From positions 1 through 64,000 of the forward strand of contig CAKUTA010000003.1 in the NCBI GenBank assembly GCA_934691625.1: DNA of 64,000 nt, written 5' to 3'. How positions within the stretch are numbered: position 1 is the first letter of the stretch; every line of letters begins with the position of its first letter. The notes under the pieces were generated by a model, which was not told where the DNA came from, searched no databases, and saw only the letters and a list, made by a program, of their open reading frames with translations. Made by a program: the position numbers and the translations under genes. This document shows positions 54,001 through 60,682 of the stretch, piece after piece. This DNA comes from an uncultured Bacteroidales bacterium (lineage in GTDB: Bacteria; Bacteroidota; Bacteroidia; Bacteroidales; UBA932).

Positions 54001-54192
54001 TCCATCCCTTGTCATCTGGACAGTCCCGGTGTACTCGGGATAGTCTTTTCTCTGATTGTCATCATCATCCTTGCGGCCTTTTCTAAAGAAGCTGCCGCCC
54101 TTACTTCCGGCTCCACGTCCGGAATCATTTCTCCTTCTGGAATCTTCGTGCCCGCGATTACCGCCATTACGTCCTCGTCTGTCAAATGCCAT
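51034..54192 (-). CDS. rnr: Ribonuclease R with extended disordered tails
   Basis: 1052 residues, longer than the usual 750-800. A basic/acidic lead (1-45) precedes the cold-shock domains (TGTVQMTRDGFVFVKVED). The RNB domain has DPEDAKDFDDALS, the catalytic Asp cluster, and VHIADVSYYV. An S1 domain follows (YDGHISGLTEWGMYVEIEP). Within RNB there is an acidic insertion of about 60 residues after EKSLDMDLRGG. The last 220 residues are Arg/Asp/Gly-rich and then Lys/Ala-rich. It degrades structured RNA 3' to 5'. The tails could bind RNA or ribosomes; inferred. Confidence 0.95.
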   Translation of the reverse strand: MAFDRRGRNGGNRGHEDSRRRNDSGRGAGSKGGSFFRKGRKDDDDNQRKDYPEYTGTVQMTRDGFVFVKVEDMEDDIYVRQGKTKGALNGDIVKVAVTKEKTETRRQEGVVLEIMERSRKPFVGVLHVIGHQAWVLMQSRVMPYDISIDITDMEGRPIHRRKGTVPESGYLKELGDGEFAVAGVTETVDGKAQELKVRSGLKVAALVDSWDRGEPNPKGHLVDALGEPGENDTEMHSILAEYGLPYRFEPDVENAADSISDKITPEDMKGRRDFRDTLTFTIDPEDAKDFDDALSFKKLDNGNFEVGVHIADVSYYVTPGSVVDKEAQARGTSVYLVDRTVPMLPEKLSNKLCSLRPNEEKLTFSAVFEITPLAGIVGHWFGRTVIKSDYRFAYETAQQIIDNGEKSLDMDLRGGTDGIHAAVKDPILEASPEAAERRAKEAIANAEVEAPENNTEVPSGDSFAEFKAAGRSEAMMGEGVYEGCAIPRELKEAILTLHKIASILRKRRFAAGAISFDRPEMKVEVDEKGRPIRVYQKISKEANWLIEEFMLLANRSVAEFIATGGKMNGVAKKTAKTFVYRIHDVPNVEKIEGLRQFAGNFGYHMEEADDSRKLAKALNGLLSEAKDKPEFSAIEILALRSMAKACYSTDNIGHYGLGFKFYTHFTSPIRRYPDTMVHRLLQMYLDGADSQSKAYYEDQCKHASEREVIAAEAERSSTKYKLVEFMQDKIGGEYDGHISGLTEWGMYVEIEPTKIEGMVALRDIQSDFFEFDQEHYRIIGKRSGVIYNLGDPVKIRVKATNLEQKLLDYELVETGNEDRLSHHEDIPGQYEERLPAAKVFDRTTRRKDADQRGGRAEDRRTGRDSDRRGRGTRDGESGRGFRSQPDDDSPRRGRSGDGDEPRRERRFRDNDGERPSRSFRGDTGKRSPRGEEDGRGRRTYGNDAEPRERRSGDRRYRHQAEDNAWENKPVSEEARQVEVPVAQPVSETMPEEKPIKAKAPKPAAGEGDKAARKAKVKQAIKLSKAKAGKSAKAKTDKTAKAPKAVKPRKKSE

Positions 54193-54323
54193 AATAATTC
54201 TTGTTTTGCAGGTGTTTCCGGCCTGCTGTCCCTAGGGGCTTGCCTGCATGTGAAAAGCCTTTGCCTGCTTTCTGTTGCTGTCCCCATTTCCCTGGCGGAC
54301 TCTCCGCCATATATATAAACATA

Positions 54324-54331
54324 CAAAGGTA
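54324..54331 (-). promoter_or_regulatory. -7 element for rnr
   Basis: TACCTTTG on the minus strand, perfect -7 box, implying a leader of about 125 bases before the rnr ATG. No TTG at the expected -33 spacing. Confidence 0.6.
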
Positions 54332-55050
54332 AGAATAAAACTGCATATTCTTTAACTTTATGCCGTTAAGAAATGAAGGGCAGAGTCAAAAAGCAAGTGC
54401 GACATTATCTGGAAACCAGTCATTAGGCGTGGAGAAGTTCCGCTTTCACGTGGCATCCGGTTAATCTTCTCTTTCAAATTTTTGCATTTCCATTTCAGCA
54501 TCGATATCATCTTCTTCCTTCCCATCCCCTTGCAGCCGATAGCCTGTCTGTGTGCCACCTCTCGTGTATATCTGTGTCCAGCACCGCATTCCGTGGAATG
54601 TAACTTTCTGATTTGTAGTAAACTAACTGATTTTCTACTCCATGAAACGTGGAGTAGAAAAATGTCTATATCTCTGAGGCTCAAGTTGTTATGCTCTACA
54701 TTGTCCTGCCAGATGCAGCCAGTTGAAAAACATCTTCCGGCTGTCTGCGTTTTGCCCTACATTCCTGTCTGAAGGATACGCCATGTGCCTGCCGTGGAAT
54801 GCTGTGGATTGGCTGCCGGTGTCCGTGAGCGTGGATTTTGAGCTGTTTTTTTAGCTCGAAATCCACACCTTGGGTGAAATTGCCATTGATTATCAGATGT
54901 TTAGAAATTGCACCGTGGCACCGTCCCGACATGGAGGCACCGTTGCCTGAATATACGACCTCCGGCGGCTAAAGATCAAGCGCTTTCGCCGAGCTTGATG
55001 AACGGCTCGCTCGTGCCTGGCTTTTGTCAGCCCCTGCCTCCTATATAAAA
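54332..55050. other. Gene-poor gap with hairpins upstream of the mobile element
   Basis: About 1 kb without a convincing gene. It holds a perfect 11-bp hairpin TTTCTACTCCA/TGGAGTAGAAA (54633-54661) and dispersed repeat copy B (54829-54930). The rest is unremarkable. The left boundary of the mobile element may lie here, but no attachment repeat could be defined because the right end is outside the window. Confidence 0.5.
54829..54930 (+). repeat. Dispersed intergenic repeat, copy B
   Basis: GTGGATTTTGAGCT (54831-54844) pairs with AGCTCGAAATCCAC (54853-54866). The flank has TGATTATCAG and GGCACCGTCCCGAC as in copy A at 21696-21800. The hairpin and flank are shared, so this is a genomic repeat family rather than a gene-specific terminator. 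Confidence 0.6.
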
Positions 55051-55053
55051 GAA

Positions 55054-55091
55054 AAGTTCCAGACTCTTTAATAATCAAGAATCTGGAACTT
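55054..55091. other. Inverted repeat downstream of the toxin operon
   Basis: AAGTTCCAGA (55054-55063) and TCTGGAACTT (55082-55091), perfect 10-bp arms with an 18-base loop, about 260 bases beyond the PIN gene. May end its transcript or belong to a remnant; weak T tail. Confidence 0.4.
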
Positions 55092-55286
55092 AATTTCAGC
55101 GGAGAGAAGGAGATTCTCCTTTCTGACTTAAAATTTTTTATATCCTTGATACTCAACTATTTAAAATTTTATAAAAATCGTTTTATGTAGAAATTTTGTC
55201 CCGTTTGCGACACGGCACAAGGGAGAGTAACTAACTCTCCGCTAATTGTTTGGCGACTTTTAGAACGAAAGTATGTCCCGAAATCA

Positions 55287-55302
55287 TCTTACATTTGTTA
55301 GA
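55287..55302. promoter_or_regulatory. Operator-like site downstream of the PIN gene
   Basis: Read on the minus strand as TCTAACAAATGTAAGA, 15 of 16 bases identical to the palindrome at 56467-56482. It lies 49 bases after the PIN stop codon. Confidence 0.55.
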
Positions 55303-55350
55303 TTTTCAGGCCTGATTTTCCCCTGTTTTTTTTGCATGAGGGCGGTAGCA

Positions 55351-55770
55351 CTAGTTGTTGAAAATAAGGTCCAGGCCCTGGCGTCGGTAGTAGAGGAATC
55401 GGCGGTCGCTGGAGATGAGAGGAAGGTGTTCTGTCAATGCTTGTGAGATGATGAGGTGGTCGCACGGGTCGTGGTGCCCCTCCCTTTCGTTCAGCTGGAG
55501 ATTTGCGTATGTTTTCATTACGTCTAGGCCTACGGGCAGCACATCGATGAAGAACTCATCGGTTATGGACTTGACAAGCTCCTCTGGAGTTTTCCATCTC
55601 TTTGTATTGAACCCTTTGTGTCTAAATGCGACGATAAGTTCGCGGACCGATACGGCGCTTATACATAGTTCTGAGTCGTAGTCCTGTATTATTGATAGCG
55701 CATCTTTCTTTAGCGAATCTACATCCGTGGCAGTGTATATGAAAATATTTGTATCTATGAGGTATCTCAT
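55351..55770 (-). CDS. PIN-domain toxin (VapC-like)
   Basis: 139 residues. The PIN ribonuclease acidic set is visible: Asp6 in LIDTNIFIY, Glu44 in VSVRELIVAF, Asp in HHDPCDHLIISQAL, and SSDRRF near the end. Such toxins cut tRNA or rRNA when the antitoxin is lost. It follows a 56-residue antitoxin gene by 11 bases, and both follow an HTH regulator gene. Family call is firm; activity not testable here. Confidence 0.9.
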   Translation of the reverse strand: MRYLIDTNIFIYTATDVDSLKKDALSIIQDYDSELCISAVSVRELIVAFRHKGFNTKRWKTPEELVKSITDEFFIDVLPVGLDVMKTYANLQLNEREGHHDPCDHLIISQALTEHLPLISSDRRFLYYRRQGLDLIFNN

Positions 55771-55781
55771 ATGCGTTTCTG

Positions 55782-55952
55782 CTAGGTGAAAAACAGGGTG
55801 GGGTCGTTCACTATTATACTGCCTTTGAGTTTCAGAGCTGCTTCGTAGGTCTTGCTGAATCTTCTCTTTGGCTGTTCTTCATTTTTCTGTGTCTTTGGTT
55901 TCTGAACATCAGTTTTAGATTTTGTTGTCTCTGTTTTCATATTTCCCTCCAT
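55782..55952 (-). CDS. Small antitoxin, partner of the PIN toxin
   Basis: 56 residues, ATG 55952 (ATG 55940 is an alternative). Lysine/threonine-rich first half, then RRFSKTYEAALKLKGSIIVN and an end DPTLFFT. The KLKGSI-x-x-x-DP pattern resembles short antitoxins found before PIN toxins in Bacteroidota. No DNA-binding fold is evident, so DNA binding may be left to the HTH protein two bases upstream. Assigned mainly by position and size. Confidence 0.75.
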   Translation of the reverse strand: MEGNMKTETTKSKTDVQKPKTQKNEEQPKRRFSKTYEAALKLKGSIIVNDPTLFFT

Positions 55953-55954
55953 TT

Positions 55955-56386
55955 TTATTTCTGGCTCAGTATTGATAAAAGTTTATTGATTTGTGCGTCT
56001 TTTTCCTTGATTTGTGCGTCTTTTTCCTTGATACGTTCGTCCAGAAGCTCGATCTGTGCTTTCAGCACGTCGGGGGAGTCCGAGTAATATTGGCGGTTGT
56101 CATTGTGAATAGGGCTATTATTAAGCTGATTGTTCCCATTAATAACAACCCCAGAGTTGTTGTCTCCGACAGAATTTCTTAGCATTGTTCCTTCTCCGGT
56201 CATTAACCATCCAGGATTGAGGACGGGAAAACTATGAGCAATGCTCCGTAATTTCTCGGGGGATATAGATTTTCTCATATTCCTGACATAGCCGGTAGAC
56301 AATCCACAAGTCTTTTCGAACCTGTGAATGCTAATTTTTTGTGTTTGTATGAAATCTATAAGTCTTTCTTTAATAGCATTCTCCAT
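55955..56386 (-). CDS. HTH transcriptional regulator with heptad-repeat tail
   Basis: 143 residues. The N-terminal HTH has ISIHRFEKTCGLSTGYVRNMRKSISPEKL and PGWLMTGEG, the phage-repressor-like pattern common in Bacteroidota. The linker is Asn-rich. The C-terminus has a coiled coil made of two identical IKEKDAQ heptads and a third similar one, probably a dimerisation zipper. It heads the operon with the antitoxin and PIN toxin and has candidate operators just upstream (56467-56506). Confidence 0.85.
   Translation of the reverse strand: MENAIKERLIDFIQTQKISIHRFEKTCGLSTGYVRNMRKSISPEKLRSIAHSFPVLNPGWLMTGEGTMLRNSVGDNNSGVVINGNNQLNNSPIHNDNRQYYSDSPDVLKAQIELLDERIKEKDAQIKEKDAQINKLLSILSQK
55991..56032 (-). 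repeat. Perfect 21-bp tandem duplication in the regulator gene
   Basis: Two identical 21-bp units (55991-56011, 56012-56032) encode two identical IKEKDAQ heptads. Unit length equals one coiled-coil repeat, so copy changes keep frame and zipper register. Confidence 0.9.
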
Positions 56387-56427
56387 AGCAATTGCATAAT
56401 TAATTCTGAAAATCGTTCATAATTTTC

Positions 56428-56458
56428 TTGTATATTATGAACAATGCTCTTATATTTG
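56428..56458 (+). promoter_or_regulatory. Plus-strand promoter of the mobile element
   Basis: TTG (56428-56430), 20 bases, TATATTTG (56451-56458); start of transcription near 56465, directly beside the first operator palindrome. It would drive the small genes from 56534 onward. Confidence 0.65.
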
Positions 56459-56466
56459 CAGCACCA

Positions 56467-56506
56467 TCTAACAAATGTTAGAAGAAATGTTATAACAAAT
56501 GTTAGA
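56467..56506. promoter_or_regulatory. Pair of operator palindromes between divergent transcripts
   Basis: TCTAACAAATGTTAGA (56467-56482) and TATAACAAATGTTAGA (56491-56506), 24 bases apart start to start. The arms TCTAACA and TGTTAGA are inverted. The sites lie just after the plus-strand promoter start and upstream of the HTH gene, the placement of repressor operators. Binding by the HTH protein is inferred. Confidence 0.65.
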
Positions 56507-56533
56507 TACACGCGGTAAATATAGTGAAAAAAT

Positions 56534-56692
56534 ATGAGACAGAAGCAGAGGAAAGAGCGCAACAAATCAATCAAATCCGAGTTCAGGATAATGCTCCGGC
56601 GTGGTGCGCCGAGATGGGAGGCCAAGGAGATCCTGGCTGTGAAATACGGGATGTGCTCACAGTCCATACACAGGATTGTAAAGAACAGTTAG
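56534..56692 (+). CDS. 52-residue basic HTH-like protein
   Basis: Starts ATG 56534 and reads MRQKQRKERNKSIKSEF, then MLRRGAPRWEAKEILAVKYG and CSQSIHRIVKN. The last third looks like a helix-turn-helix and the protein is strongly basic, as in phage-type small activators. The frame is one of two overlapping open frames; the other (56524-56808) lacks such features. It directly follows the operators, so it is probably the first gene controlled. Function inferred only. Confidence 0.6.
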   Translation: MRQKQRKERNKSIKSEFRIMLRRGAPRWEAKEILAVKYGMCSQSIHRIVKNS

Positions 56693-56698
56693 ATATTA

Positions 56699-56977
56699 AT
56701 GTTATCAGCTATGGCGATGCAGGTGGACCTTATGATTCAGAACTCTCCGGCAATGGAGAAGGTACTTCAGATCCCTGGTCTTGTGGTAGGAAATATCTGC
56801 CCGAGTAATCCAGCGTCTATGGTAGGAATCGATGTTGGCAAGACGCTGGTGTACGAGAGCATTGTGGATGACCGGGCGCTGCTTCATCTGGATTATAAGG
56901 TCGCTGCCATCGAGAACGGCTGCACCGCCAGGCTGATTTTAGAAGATTTCAAAATCAATAGATATGAGCGGATATAG
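56699..56977 (+). CDS. Hypothetical protein, mobile-element gene
   Basis: 92 residues, starting six bases after the previous stop (ATGs at residues 5 and 7 are alternatives). A hydrophobic/acidic mix (VDLMIQNSPAMEKVLQIPGLVV, YESIVDDRALLHLDYKVAAI) without recognised domain. It overlaps the next gene by 14 bases, which supports co-expression. Confidence 0.6.
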   Translation: MLSAMAMQVDLMIQNSPAMEKVLQIPGLVVGNICPSNPASMVGIDVGKTLVYESIVDDRALLHLDYKVAAIENGCTARLILEDFKINRYERI

Positions 56978-57167
56978 GATAATGGGCTGGGTGATGACGC
57001 TGCTGGCCTTCGCAGTTTTCTTTCTGGATTCCAGGCATTGTGACCTGGCGAAACTGATGATGTTCTGTTTCATTTTCCTGATTGGGAATGCGTTCTGGGA
57101 AAAAGACGATGAGGAGAAAAGAAAGGCCGGACGAACCCGTGAGGGCAAGGACGGTGATAACCATTAG
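56964..57167 (+). CDS. Small two-span membrane protein
   Basis: 67 residues. Two hydrophobic stretches (IMGWVMTLLAFAVFFL and LMMFCFIFLIGNAFW) separated by a short charged loop, then a Lys/Arg/Glu-rich tail. Size and shape recall holins or small toxin-like membrane peptides of mobile elements, but no family is recognised. Confidence 0.6.
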   Translation: MSGYRIMGWVMTLLAFAVFFLDSRHCDLAKLMMFCFIFLIGNAFWEKDDEEKRKAGRTREGKDGDNH

Positions 57168-57183
57168 TTTTTGTGGATTGGAC

Positions 57184-57319
57184 ACGCATCGGTCCCGGTG
57201 CGTATCTGGCTCCCCGGACTTGCACTGGATAGTCATTTGCCGGGGAAAACGGAGGAAGGGCGGATATGGTGCACCGCCGAAACTTGGACAGCAGCCGGGT
57301 TCGATTCCCGGTCCTCCGG
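57184..57319 (+). ncRNA. Structured RNA patch ending in a tRNA-like fold without anticodon arm
   Basis: Hairpin 1: ACGCATCG-GTCC-CGGTGCGT (57184-57203). Stem 2: CCCCGG (57212-57217) with CCGGGG (57240-57245). tRNA-like fold: acceptor CGGAGGA (57250-57256) with TCCTCCG (57312-57318), D-like stem GGCGG/CCGCC (57259-57278) with a GG-containing loop, T arm CCGGG-TTCGATT-CCCGG (57295-57311). Only 16 bases lie between the D and T arms, too few for an anticodon arm. It may be a decayed tRNA, an attachment site, or a functional mimic. Confidence 0.5.
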
Positions 57320-57338
57320 CAGATAAACATTGAGTACA

Positions 57339-57872
57339 ATGATAACAACATCGATTAAGAAAACCGTCTCCAGAGAGGAGGCGGTAAGGAACAGAAAGAA
57401 GTACCAGCAGGAGTTAAGGGATAAGGCCTGGGCGAGGGTGGCGAGCTCGAAGCTGCCAGATATGGTCAAGCTGGCTATTCTTATGGCCAATGCTCTTGAA
57501 CTTTTGACCTCGAGAACCAATGAACTGATACGTGCTGAACTTAGGGGTATGGGCATTGATGCGAAGCCTAACGGGAATGATAATCTCATTTCCGGTCTCC
57601 GGAATTACGCGGAGAAGAGCAAGGCTGCGAGCTACTGGTTCGAGAGGGATCTGCAGAAGTTCATCACGGATGCCACGTTCGAGAGCCTGGGCGTGAAGGC
57701 TTTTGATGATTTTAATCACAGTTCAGCGGAGATTATCCAGCTTCTGATGCTTTGTGTGGACAGAAGTCAGGCTGATGGGGGAGCGCTGAAGGTGTTCAAC
57801 GCCATCCATCGTCTGAAGGCAGGCACCAGGTTCAATGATGACGACATAGCAAGGTTCGCATTCAGGGAGTAG
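57339..57872 (+). CDS. Hypothetical protein, mobile-element gene
   Basis: 177 residues from ATG 57339 (a TTG nine bases earlier is an alternative). Helical and charged: TVSREEAVRNRKKYQQELRD, LAILMANALELLTSRTNELI, DLQKFITDATFESLGVKAFD. No recognised domain. It lies in the plus-strand run after the structured RNA and is convergent with the small RHH-like gene. Confidence 0.65.
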   Translation: MITTSIKKTVSREEAVRNRKKYQQELRDKAWARVASSKLPDMVKLAILMANALELLTSRTNELIRAELRGMGIDAKPNGNDNLISGLRNYAEKSKAASYWFERDLQKFITDATFESLGVKAFDDFNHSSAEIIQLLMLCVDRSQADGGALKVFNAIHRLKAGTRFNDDDIARFAFRE

Positions 57873-57877
57873 CAACT

Positions 57878-57899
57878 GAAAAAGCCCGGCGGACCGGGC
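57878..57899 (-). terminator. Terminator of the 57908-58114 gene
   Basis: GCCCGG-TCCG-CCGGGC followed by a T5 run on the minus strand (stem 57884-57899). The hairpin also sits just after the stop of the convergent plus-strand gene. Confidence 0.8.
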
Positions 57900-57907
57900 A
57901 CCCAGGA

Positions 57908-58114
57908 TTATTTCAATGATTTCGAGTAGAAGAGTATCGCATCGTTGATGTACTTGACCTTGCTGCCTTCAATGGCGGCCAGGATGGCATCTACTTCAGG
58001 AGTAGAACGGAAATTATATGTCTTGCCGTGCGGAATGGCTTTGCGCCCGGCACCGGAGCGGGCTCCGCCCCAACCTTTAGAATCAGAAGAAGATGATGAG
58101 TTTTTGTTTTCCAT
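57908..58114 (-). CDS. Small ribbon-helix-helix-like protein
   Basis: 68 residues from ATG 58114. An upstream in-frame start at 58216 would add an implausible lead. A Ser-rich N-terminus is followed by GWGGARSGAGRK, a Gly/Arg motif common in small proteins of Bacteroidota mobile elements, and a segment YNFRSTPEVDAILAAIEGSK with strand-helix-helix character. Probably a DNA-binding regulator of the divergent integrase; inferred. Confidence 0.65.
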   Translation of the reverse strand: MENKNSSSSSDSKGWGGARSGAGRKAIPHGKTYNFRSTPEVDAILAAIEGSKVKYINDAILFYSKSLK

Positions 58115-58330
58115 ATTGTTTTGTAAATTTGTGCCATCTACCAAAGGGGAGGCTGAATCTCTCAGCCTCCGTTGGTAAATTAGATTGCGATTTCTATCGT
58201 GAATCTGATTTTCCAAATCTTGAGTGTAAACTTGGCAGTCATACTTCTAAGACTTTGGTAGATTTTTTCCTACTTCCTTTCAAGCGTTTCGGATTTCTCT
58301 TTTGCGATTCTGTTCATCAGAACCGCAATA

Positions 58331-58374
58331 CAAATATACGCATTTATCTTGAAATAACAAAAGATATTTCAAGA
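58331..58374. promoter_or_regulatory. Minus-strand promoter and operator-like inverted repeat before the integrase
   Basis: Minus strand: TTG (58360-58358), 19 bases, TATATTTG (58338-58331), about 215 bases upstream of the RHH-like gene. TCTTGAAATA (58347-58356) and TATTTCAAGA (58365-58374) form a perfect 10-bp inverted repeat over the -33 box and 39 bases before the integrase ATG. The remaining 58115-58330 leader shows nothing clear. Confidence 0.55.
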
Positions 58375-58412
58375 TTTTTTTCAATTTATTTTCTTGATAA
58401 TCAGTAAGTAAT

Positions 58413-59522
58413 ATGGAAGAGAAGAGGCAGTCGCAATATAACAGATATGTTGCGTATCTATATCGCTCCGGAAAGAACTATGACACTATCGGGCGTTATC
58501 TGAAATACACTTTTGATTTTATGGAAAATGCCGAAGTCGTCAGCCGAAGGGGGTATCTGGCATATAGACGAAAGAATGCTGCGGAGCTGTCTCGCCATCC
58601 TGTTGCGAGCGAAGCTATATGCGATATGCTGTCATTTCTGAAAATCGGGTATAGGAAAGCGAAAGAGACTGTGACACCTCTCGATGTGAAAACTCAGATA
58701 TCGGAAAAGAATCAGAAGACGGTGAACGAGTTTGTCGCTTATCTGCAGGAGAATAATGACTATTCTGTCCATACCGTGGATATATACAGGACATCGCTGG
58801 AGCAGTTCTTCTCTTATGCGCAAGACCTGAATATGGATAGCTGCAGACGTTTTATCAGGACTCTTGAAGACAAAGGCTTCGCACCATCTACGATTAGACT
58901 GAGAATAACGGCATTGGAACGCTTTTCTAAATTTATCAAAGCTCCGTTGGAACTTAAAAGACCGAAAATGAAGCGAAGTCTTTGTGTGGAAAATGTCCCG
59001 ACGGAGGCGGAATATAATAAATTGCTGGAGTATTTGAGGACTCTGCCGAACCGGGACTATTATTTCTGGGTGAAGACATTGGCTACGACCGGGGCGAGGG
59101 TGTCTGAGTTCCTTCAATTCAGGTGGGAAGATATCATTGCGGGGGAGGTTACATTGAAGGGAAAAGGAAGCAAGTACCGAAAATTCTTCTTTCAGAAAGC
59201 CTTGCGGCAGGAGGTGTCCGAGTATCTTGGCAAGAGCCATAAAAGCGGGCCTTTGGCTGTCTCCAGACTTGGGATGGTGATTTCTAAAAGAGGTCTGTCG
59301 GAAAGACTCTGGAACTGGGGAGAACATTGCGGAATAGCTAAAGAAAAGATGCACCCTCATGCCTTCAGGCATTTCTTTGCGAAGATGTTTCTAAAGAAAA
59401 ATAAGGATATAGTCCAGCTTGCCGACCTTTTAGGCCATGGAAATATTGAAATAACCAGAATCTATTTACAACGCAGTAATGATGAGCAAAAAAGAGACTT
59501 TAATAGAAATGTTACGTGGTAG
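58413..59522 (+). CDS. Tyrosine recombinase / integrase
   Basis: 369 residues. An extra N-terminal SAM-like region (about 8-85) precedes the core-binding domain (100-170). The catalytic domain has Arg229 in TTGARVSE, Lys near 254 in KGKGSKYRK, His316 and Arg319 in HPHAFRHFF, His342 in LLGHGN and Tyr351 in TRIYLQ, so the set is complete. It integrates and excises the element. Its end overlaps the methyltransferase start by 44 bases. Which att site it uses is not visible. Confidence 0.95.
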   Translation: MEEKRQSQYNRYVAYLYRSGKNYDTIGRYLKYTFDFMENAEVVSRRGYLAYRRKNAAELSRHPVASEAICDMLSFLKIGYRKAKETVTPLDVKTQISEKNQKTVNEFVAYLQENNDYSVHTVDIYRTSLEQFFSYAQDLNMDSCRRFIRTLEDKGFAPSTIRLRITALERFSKFIKAPLELKRPKMKRSLCVENVPTEAEYNKLLEYLRTLPNRDYYFWVKTLATTGARVSEFLQFRWEDIIAGEVTLKGKGSKYRKFFFQKALRQEVSEYLGKSHKSGPLAVSRLGMVISKRGLSERLWNWGEHCGIAKEKMHPHAFRHFFAKMFLKKNKDIVQLADLLGHGNIEITRIYLQRSNDEQKRDFNRNVTW

Positions 59523-60474
59523 CGTGGCTGAACTTCATAAACTAGTGTTGGATTTCGATGAAGTGGATATATTTGACCATACGGGGCATGTTGATATTGA
59601 CTTCTTTACGACGATGTTGGAAATGGTGGCCGCGTTCACTTCAGCCAGCAATGATATAATCAGAAAATTCAATGAACTGCTTGCGCCTGATGCTGAAGAC
59701 TGCAATAAGCCGGTGCGTGAAAAAGATTCTGGCGCAGTCCTAAGCCCCGAAGATATTTTGAAGAAATGTGAGCTGAAGGACAATATATTGTATTTGCCGA
59801 AAGTCCAGTTTGCAAAAAAGACATATCTCGAAGTAAAAAAACGGGTAGAAGATGCTGGCGGAAAATGGTCTGGAGGAAAGGTGCAGGGATTTACTTTTGA
59901 CTTCAACGCCGAAAGGGTGTTTTCTCTTCTAAAAGAAGGAGGACGTGTAAATCTGGCTCAGGAATTCCAATTCTTTGAGACTCCGGCTGAAGTCGCCGAC
60001 TGGCTGGTTTCATTGGCTGGAGCAATAGGGAAGGATAAGAGAATCTTGGAGCCGAGTGCTGGGCGCGGGGCTATAGTCAAGGCGATTCATAGAGCGTGCC
60101 CCGAGGCGATAGTGGATTGCTATGAGCTGATGCCTGAGAATAGGGAGATACTCGCGGCAGTGAAAGGTGCCCGGCTTATAGGAGAAGACTTTACCAAGGC
60201 TGATGTCATGAAATATGATTTCATTCTTGCTAATCCTCCCTTTTCCGGCAATCAGGATATAAGGCACGTGATGAGAATGTATGACTGTCTTCTTAAGGGT
60301 GGAACATTGGCTGCGATTACAAGTAGGCATTGGCAGTTCGCTCAGGAAAAAGTGTGCACGGATTTCAGGACCTGGCTTGATGCAGTCGGTGGCCGTGTGT
60401 TCGAGATTGAGGAAAATGCGTTCAGAAATTCGGGAACAGGCATCGGGACAATGGCCGTAGTGATAACGAAATAA
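59479..60474 (+). CDS. N6-adenine DNA methyltransferase (phage/mobile-element type)
   Basis: 331 residues; ATG 59479 or 59482. The N-terminal 100 residues are helical and unassigned. Residues 108-150 have a short DUF-like segment (LPKVQFAKKTYLEVKKR). The Rossmann domain has motif I ILEPSAGRG (189-197), CYELMPEN, and the catalytic FILANPPF (248-255), typical of N6-adenine methylation. No cognate nuclease is adjacent, so it is probably an orphan protective or regulatory methylase of the element. Confidence 0.88.
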   Translation: MMSKKETLIEMLRGSVAELHKLVLDFDEVDIFDHTGHVDIDFFTTMLEMVAAFTSASNDIIRKFNELLAPDAEDCNKPVREKDSGAVLSPEDILKKCELKDNILYLPKVQFAKKTYLEVKKRVEDAGGKWSGGKVQGFTFDFNAERVFSLLKEGGRVNLAQEFQFFETPAEVADWLVSLAGAIGKDKRILEPSAGRGAIVKAIHRACPEAIVDCYELMPENREILAAVKGARLIGEDFTKADVMKYDFILANPPFSGNQDIRHVMRMYDCLLKGGTLAAITSRHWQFAQEKVCTDFRTWLDAVGGRVFEIEENAFRNSGTGIGTMAVVITK

Positions 60475-60487
60475 TACTATTGATATT

Positions 60488-60682
60488 ATGTATGTAGATA
60501 CTGACAGGGTCGGGCGGATGTCTATTTTCGAGATGCGTCCGGAGGAGGTCAAGATTCTGGCCGAAGGGCTGGGACATCTGATCGATGCGGCCACGACATT
60601 GAGGGTTCTCTGTGGCGGCCAGGAATTCACTATCAGGAAAGCGGAGCAGATGCTTCGTATGATTAGAGAACAGCAGCTATGA
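60488..60682 (+). CDS. Hypothetical protein between methylase and primase
   Basis: 64 residues: MYVDTDRVGRMSIFEMRPEE, then helical LAEGLGHLIDAATTL and RKAEQMLRMIREQQL. It overlaps the primase-helicase start by four bases (ATGA), a coupled pair. No family recognised. Confidence 0.7.
   Translation: MYVDTDRVGRMSIFEMRPEEVKILAEGLGHLIDAATTLRVLCGGQEFTIRKAEQMLRMIREQQL

Noticed and set aside
54012-54326. 104-residue minus-strand frame across the rnr start
   Set aside because: Overlaps the rnr N-terminus in another frame and would begin at the rnr -7 box; no protein-like pattern.
55991-56032. CRISPR or attachment repeat
   Set aside because: It is an in-frame coding duplication inside the HTH gene.
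56524-56808. 94-residue plus frame starting before the 52-residue HTH-like gene
   Set aside because: It overlaps two better candidates; composition is random-like with no domain or good start.
57250-57319. Complete tRNA gene
   Set aside because: Only 16 bases between D and T arms; no five-bp anticodon stem can form, so not called as tRNA.
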